Assembly (NCBI GenBank): GCA_031275955.1
Contig: JAISNZ010000104.1
Span: forward strand, 1-9,190
DNA length: 9,190 bases
Origin: Desulfovibrio sp.
GTDB lineage: Bacteria; Desulfobacterota; Desulfovibrionia; Desulfovibrionales; Desulfovibrionaceae
Reading direction: 5' to 3'
Shown: positions 5,406-9,190 of the stretch, in pieces
Position numbering within the stretch: position 1 is the stretch's first letter
Layout of the letters: every line of letters starts with the position of its first letter
Program-made: the position numbers and the translations under genes
The notes under the pieces: generated by a model
Seen by the model: only the letters and a program-made list of their open reading frames with translations
Told to the model about the DNA's origin: nothing
Database searches by the model: none

Positions 5406-6957
5406 CGTTGACGATCCGCTCCAGGGCCGCCATGTCCAGGTGTTCTTCCACGGCGTCCGCCAGGGAGGCGTAGGCCGCCTCTCTCAGGTCCGCATAGCTG
5501 CCGGGAGGGACGGGCAGGGGGGCGAGGCCCTTTCTGCGGCGCAGGGTGTTCAGCAGGGTCCGGGTGAAGGGAAGGTTGTCGAAAATGCCGTGGAGGTAGG
5601 TCCCCGCGGCCAGTCCGTCGCAACGGATCATCCCCTCCGGCCTCCCCTCTCCTCCGGCGGGGCCGTCCCGCTCTTCCCCCCCGCCGAGGCGTTCCGCCAG
5701 GGGCAGGACGGAGCCTGCCGGGGCGCTGTGCCCCATGTGGATCTCATAGCCTTCGATCTCCATGCCCCCGGCCCCTTCCAGAAGGCCGCGGGCCGTCCGG
5801 ATCCGGAGCCGGACCCGGCGGGTGCTTTTGCGCGGGACAAAGACGGTGCGCATCTCCAGAAACCCGAGGCCGGGCATTTCCGGCAGGGAGCTCTCCACCC
5901 CGGCCGGGTCATGGATGGAGATCCCCATCATCTGGAAGCCGGCGCAGATGCCCAAAACCGGCGTTCCCTGGCCATGCAGGGCCGCAATGGCCCGCGCCAG
6001 TCCGGATTCTTCCAGGAAACGCAGATCCGCCATGGTGCTTTTGGAGCCGGGAAGGATGATCAGATCCGGATGCCCCAGGGCGGCGGCTTCCCGCACATAG
6101 CGCAGGACAACGTCCCGCTGGGCGTCCAGGGGGGCGAAGTCGGTGAAGTTGGCCAGCCGGGGCAGGCGGGGGACGGCGATATCCAGGCATCCCTCCGGAA
6201 CGGTCTTGCCCTCCGCCCCCTTGTCCCGGGACAGGCGTTCGCTCAGGCTGTCCTCCTCGTCCAGGGAAACGTCGATCCAGGGGAGAACGCCCAGAAAGGG
6301 AATCCCCAAAAGGTCTTCCAGGCGGCGCAGGCCCGGTTCCAGAATGGTTCTGTCTCCCCGGAACTTGTTGATGATCAGCCCCCGGATGCGGGAGCGGTCC
6401 TCCGCCTCCAGAAGGCTGACCGTGCCGTACAGGGAGGCGAACACGCCGCCCCGGTCAATGTCGCCCACCAGAAGCACCGGGGCATCGGCCAGGGCGGCCG
6501 CGCCCATGTTGGCCAGATCGTTTTCGCGCAGGTTGATTTCCGCCGGACTGCCCGCGCCTTCCAGAAGGATAAGATCGTGGGCGGCGGCGAGTTGTTCCAG
6601 GGCCGCCGCGACATCCGGGCGCAGGGCAGGGCGGAAGCGGTAGTATTCCCGGGCGGTCAGGGTCGCGCGGGGGCGGCCGTTGACGATGATCTGGCTGCGC
6701 TGATCGGCCTCCGGCTTGAGCAGGATGGGATTCATCAGGGCGGAGGGCGCAATGCCGGCCGCTTCAGCCTGGACCGCCTGGGCGCGGCCCATTTCCCGCC
6801 CGTCTTCCGTGATGAAGGAATTGAGCGACATGTTCTGGGCTTTGAAGGGAGCCACGCGCAGTCCCCTGCGCCGGAAGATCCGGCAGAGGGCCGTTACCAG
6901 GAGGCTTTTGCCGGCAGAGGAGGCCGTCCCCTGGATCATGAGGCGTTTTGCCGTCAT
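5386..6957 (-). CDS. cobQ: Cobyric acid synthase (glutamine-hydrolysing)
   Basis: CobQ (CbiP in anaerobic-pathway naming) amidates the b, d, e and g side chains of adenosylcobyrinic acid a,c-diamide with glutamine and ATP, giving adenosylcobyric acid in the cytoplasm. The 523-residue protein has both expected domains. The N-terminal dethiobiotin-synthetase-like ATPase includes the P-loop GTASSAGKS (10-18), APFKAQNMSLNS (36-47), MNPILLKP (75-82) and VGDIDRGG (164-171). The C-terminal class I glutamine amidotransferase has Cys338 in LGICAGFQ as the nucleophile, GYEIHMG (403-409), and His456 in GTYLHGIFD as the likely catalytic histidine. The ATG overlaps the cbiA stop codon (ATGA, 4-nt overlap), so translation is coupled. 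Length is slightly above the usual, partly from a Gly/Glu-rich insert at about 425-442. GC content is very high, as in its two minus-strand neighbours. Confidence 0.96.
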   Translation of the reverse strand: MTAKRLMIQGTASSAGKSLLVTALCRIFRRRGLRVAPFKAQNMSLNSFITEDGREMGRAQAVQAEAAGIAPSALMNPILLKPEADQRSQIIVNGRPRATLTAREYYRFRPALRPDVAAALEQLAAAHDLILLEGAGSPAEINLRENDLANMGAAALADAPVLLVGDIDRGGVFASLYGTVSLLEAEDRSRIRGLIINKFRGDRTILEPGLRRLEDLLGIPFLGVLPWIDVSLDEEDSLSERLSRDKGAEGKTVPEGCLDIAVPRLPRLANFTDFAPLDAQRDVVLRYVREAAALGHPDLIILPGSKSTMADLRFLEESGLARAIAALHGQGTPVLGICAGFQMMGISIHDPAGVESSLPEMPGLGFLEMRTVFVPRKSTRRVRLRIRTARGLLEGAGGMEIEGYEIHMGHSAPAGSVLPLAERLGGGEERDGPAGGEGRPEGMIRCDGLAAGTYLHGIFDNLPFTRTLLNTLRRRKGLAPLPVPPGSYADLREAAYASLADAVEEHLDMAALERIVNGWDKPV

Positions 6958-8519
6958 GCCCGGACCCGCGGGGGAATTTCCGGGGAGAGTCCGGCGATCC
7001 TGGCGCAGTTTTGGAGGAAGGAGAGGGCGCTTTCCGGGCAGGCGTGAAAGTGCAGGTGCGGATACAGGGCCAGGGTGTTCCTCCGGGCCAGTCCCCCTGT
7101 CCGGACGGCCCCTCCGGGTTTGCGCGCGCTGTAGACGAGAGACGGAAGGGCGGGGTTTTCTCCGGGGACGACAGGGGCCGCCGGCGCCTCGGGGCGGCCG
7201 GGATCGGCGCCCTCCGGCGCCGCCTCCGTTTCCCCCTCCAGCCGGGAATAGTGGAATTCATGGACCCGGAAGGTCGTGCCGGCGGGGCCGAGCAGGGTGT
7301 CCCGGAGCAGGGCGAGTGTGGCATAGCCGAAATGCTGGAGGCGGCTGGTCATGACGGAGCGGCAGGGGAAAAAGCCGGCCAGGGGATAGGTTTCCGGGGG
7401 GCCGGCCGGGTCCCGCCCGGCTGTTCCCGCTTTTCCCCGCCTGCAGGGAGACGGGATGGTGATGGATTGCGTCAGGTAGACAAGCCCGCCGCATTCGGCA
7501 TAGCAGGGCAGGCCGTCTTCCAGGGCGGCGGCGAGGGAGGATCGCAGGGAGGCGTTGCGGGCCAGTTGGGGGGCGAAGACTTCGGGAAAGCCGCCGCCCA
7601 GATAGAGGCCGTGGAGGTTTTCGGGCAGACGGGCGTCCTCCAGGGGACTGAAGGGAACGATCTGCGCGCCCAACTCGGCGAGCAGATCGAGATTATCCTG
7701 ATAATAAAAGGAAAAGGCGGCGTCGCGGGCAAGGCCGATGCGCAGCGGCCGCCCGGCCGCGGAGGGGCACTGCCCGCGCGGCGCCGTTTCCGGCGGAGGC
7801 CGGAGGGGTGGGGCCGTCCGGGCCAGGCGCAGCAGGGCGGGCAGATCGAGAAATTGCCGGGCGGCCTCGGCCAGAGCCGTGATCCGGCTGTCCAGGTCCG
7901 CGACCTCCTGGGCCGGGACCAGACCCAGGTGGCGGCTCTCCAGGGAAAAGTCCGTCCCGGCGGGCAGAAATCCCAGGCAGGGGACTCCGGCGGCGTCTTC
8001 AACGGCGGCCTTGAGCAGGGCATAGTGTTTTGCCCCGGAAACCCTGTTCAGGAGGACCCCGGAGAGGCGCACGTCCGGCAGGAAACGGTCGTAGCCCCGG
8101 ACAAGGGCGGCGGCGCTGCGGGAAAGTCCTTTGGCGTCCAGCACTAGAAGGATGGGGGCGTCCAGGATCCGGGCCACCTGGGCGGTACTGCCTTCATGTC
8201 CGGATTCCAGCCCGTCGAACAGCCCCATGACGCCTTCAATGACGGCCAGGCCATCTTCCGCGGCGGAACGGCAGAAGATTCTGCGCAGGGTCGTTTCCGG
8301 CAGGAGCCAGCTGTCCAGATTGCGGCAGGGCCTGCCGGCAATGCGGGCGTGAAAGGCGGGATCAATATAGTCCGGCCCTATCTTGTAGGGAAATACGCTC
8401 AGCCCCTGGCGGACGAAGGCGGCCGCGAGGGCGGCCGCCAGGGAGGTTTTTCCCGCCCCGCTGTGCGTCCCGGCCAGCACCAGACGCGGGAGGCGCAGAA
8501 GAGGTACGGTTCGCGCCAT
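6954..8519 (-). CDS. cbiA: Cobyrinic acid a,c-diamide synthase
   Basis: CbiA (CobB in aerobic-pathway naming) amidates the a and c acetate side chains of cobyrinic (or hydrogenobyrinic) acid using glutamine and ATP, the stage before corrinoid adenosylation and CobQ. The 521-residue protein has an N-terminal ATPase domain with P-loop GTHSGAGKT (17-25), YKIGPDYIDPAFH (45-57), NLDSW (67-71) and EGVMGLFDG (95-103), then a glutamine amidotransferase domain with LYLGGGFPE (305-313), Cys343 in YAECGGL as nucleophile, FRVHEFHYS (417-425) and a histidine-rich YPHLHFH (486-492) near the C-terminus. It is longer than the roughly 450-460 residues usual for the family. The extra length is mainly Pro/Ala/Gly-rich segments at about 354-375 and 428-460. 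The start at 8517-8519 is right before the P-loop region; its ribosome site is weak. The gene lies 19 nt after gcvPB and overlaps cobQ by 4 nt, so it belongs to a single operon. Whether the substrate is cobyrinic or hydrogenobyrinic acid cannot be told from this window. Confidence 0.95.
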   Translation of the reverse strand: MARTVPLLRLPRLVLAGTHSGAGKTSLAAALAAAFVRQGLSVFPYKIGPDYIDPAFHARIAGRPCRNLDSWLLPETTLRRIFCRSAAEDGLAVIEGVMGLFDGLESGHEGSTAQVARILDAPILLVLDAKGLSRSAAALVRGYDRFLPDVRLSGVLLNRVSGAKHYALLKAAVEDAAGVPCLGFLPAGTDFSLESRHLGLVPAQEVADLDSRITALAEAARQFLDLPALLRLARTAPPLRPPPETAPRGQCPSAAGRPLRIGLARDAAFSFYYQDNLDLLAELGAQIVPFSPLEDARLPENLHGLYLGGGFPEVFAPQLARNASLRSSLAAALEDGLPCYAECGGLVYLTQSITIPSPCRRGKAGTAGRDPAGPPETYPLAGFFPCRSVMTSRLQHFGYATLALLRDTLLGPAGTTFRVHEFHYSRLEGETEAAPEGADPGRPEAPAAPVVPGENPALPSLVYSARKPGGAVRTGGLARRNTLALYPHLHFHACPESALSFLQNCARIAGLSPEIPPRVRA

Positions 8520-8538
8520 TTTGTTTTCGCCTAGAGCA

Positions 8539-9190
8539 TTATTTCATGTCGCCGCTGAGCAGTGGCCGCCGCGCGGCGCCGACCTCGTCCAGGCGGCGCA
8601 CCTTGGTCATCACGGGAGCCTGGCGCAGAAGTTCGGGATTTTCCCGCGCCTCGCGGGCGATTTGGCGCATGGCGGCAATAAAGGCGTCGAGGTCTTCCCT
8701 GGATTCGGTTTCCGTGGGCTCGATCATGATGGCCGAGTTGACCACCAGGGGAAAAAAGACCGTGGGCGGATGAAAGCCCAGATCGATAAGCCGTTTGGCA
8801 ATATCCAACGTCCCCACCTGCCCGGCCTTTTGCCGCTCGTCGGTGAACACGCACTCGTGCATGCAGGGCCGGTCAAAGGGCAGGGCGTAGAGATCCTTGA
8901 GGCTTTCCTTGATGTAGTTGGCGTTGAGGACAGCCAGGGCGCTGGCCTTTTTCAGTTCCGGCCCGAGGGAGAGGATATAGGCGTAGGCCCGGACCAGGAC
9001 GCGGAATTGGCCGTGAAATCCGTGCAGGCGGCCGATGGACAGGGGCAGATCACTGTTCCAGGCATAGCTGTCGCCGTTTTTGACCACGCGCGGCCCCGGC
9101 AGGTAGGGGACAAGGGTTTCGCCCACCACCACCGGGCCCGCGCCGGGCCCCCCGCCGCCATGCGGAGTGGAGAGGGTTTTATGGGTGTTG
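8539..9190 (-). CDS. gcvPB: Glycine dehydrogenase (decarboxylating) subunit 2, P-protein beta, C-terminal part, cut by window edge
   Basis: The 216 residues present are the C-terminal part of the second subunit of the two-subunit P-protein of the glycine cleavage system. This PLP enzyme decarboxylates glycine and passes the aminomethyl group to lipoyl-GcvH, together with GcvPA. The fragment begins with NTHKTLSTPHGGGGPGAGP, the family's PLP-binding segment; the lysine (codon 9178-9180) is the expected Schiff-base residue. GFHGQFRVLVRAYAYI, NANYIKE, HECVFTDERQK, DIAKRLIDLGFHPPTVFFPL and EPTETESREDLDAF follow, all typical of GcvPB C-termini. The frame stays open to 9190, so more than half of the gene lies beyond the window. 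It precedes cbiA by only 19 nt, and no terminator is visible between them, so cotranscription with the cobalamin genes is likely. Confidence 0.95.
   Translation of the reverse strand, partial: NTHKTLSTPHGGGGPGAGPVVVGETLVPYLPGPRVVKNGDSYAWNSDLPLSIGRLHGFHGQFRVLVRAYAYILSLGPELKKASALAVLNANYIKESLKDLYALPFDRPCMHECVFTDERQKAGQVGTLDIAKRLIDLGFHPPTVFFPLVVNSAIMIEPTETESREDLDAFIAAMRQIAREARENPELLRQAPVMTKVRRLDEVGAARRPLLSGDMK

Noticed and set aside
5440..7047. 535-codon plus-strand open frame opposite cobQ
   Set aside because: Product is Gly/Gln/Ala/Arg-rich without domains; long antisense frames are expected in very GC-rich genes. CobQ on the other strand has all family motifs.
6948..8147. 399-codon plus-strand open frame opposite cbiA
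   Set aside because: Same low-complexity Gly-rich composition; antisense to a well-supported CbiA.
8520..8538. Cobalamin riboswitch before the corrin genes
   Set aside because: The gap to gcvPB is only 19 nt, far too short; any riboswitch would be upstream of the operon beyond 9190.
1..9190. CRISPR arrays, tRNA or rRNA genes, insertion sequences, phage genes
   Set aside because: No regularly spaced repeats, no RNA gene sequences, no transposase or integrase frames and no terminal inverted repeats were visible on either strand.

Overview
The window looks like chromosomal DNA from a diderm (two-membrane) bacterium, probably anaerobic. It encodes a TonB-dependent outer-membrane receptor, which requires an outer membrane, next to cobalamin-synthesis genes and the two-subunit (GcvPA/GcvPB) type of glycine dehydrogenase. 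Desulfovibrionaceae, Synergistota and diderm Firmicutes (Negativicutes) are all compatible. The sequence alone does not let me choose among them.

There are two blocks that differ visibly in base composition. The left block (1 to about 5375) is AT-rich at its start and moderate in GC afterwards. It begins with the N-terminal part of a membrane sensor histidine kinase on the minus strand, cut by the window edge. A divergent intergenic region of about 240 bp follows, then four plus-strand genes: a TonB-dependent copper receptor of the OprC/NosA type, a DUF4418-like membrane protein with a histidine-rich loop, an FtsX/MacB-type ABC permease and its ATPase. The last three are tightly packed (a 5-nt gap, then a 1-nt overlap) and form one operon. 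The receptor lies 119 bp upstream of them and may be cotranscribed or may be separated by an internal promoter.

The right block (5386 to 9190) is strongly GC-rich and lies entirely on the minus strand. Read in the direction of transcription it is gcvPB (C-terminal part only), cbiA/cobB and cobQ/cbiP. The spacings are 19 nt and a 4-nt overlap, so this is a core metabolic operon entering from beyond the right edge. The two amidotransferases act at successive amidation stages of the corrin ring.

The most interesting part is the left block. The receptor carries a complete CxxxM...HxM motif, which is the copper site described for Pseudomonas OprC. The following DUF4418-like protein has ten histidines between two cysteines, and the permease has a CCSEH motif in its large extracytoplasmic domain. 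Together they look like a transenvelope copper (or other soft-metal) handling cassette that pairs an outer-membrane importer with a MacB-class ABC complex and has no visible periplasmic binding protein. That function is inferred from motifs and gene order; nothing in the sequence proves it.
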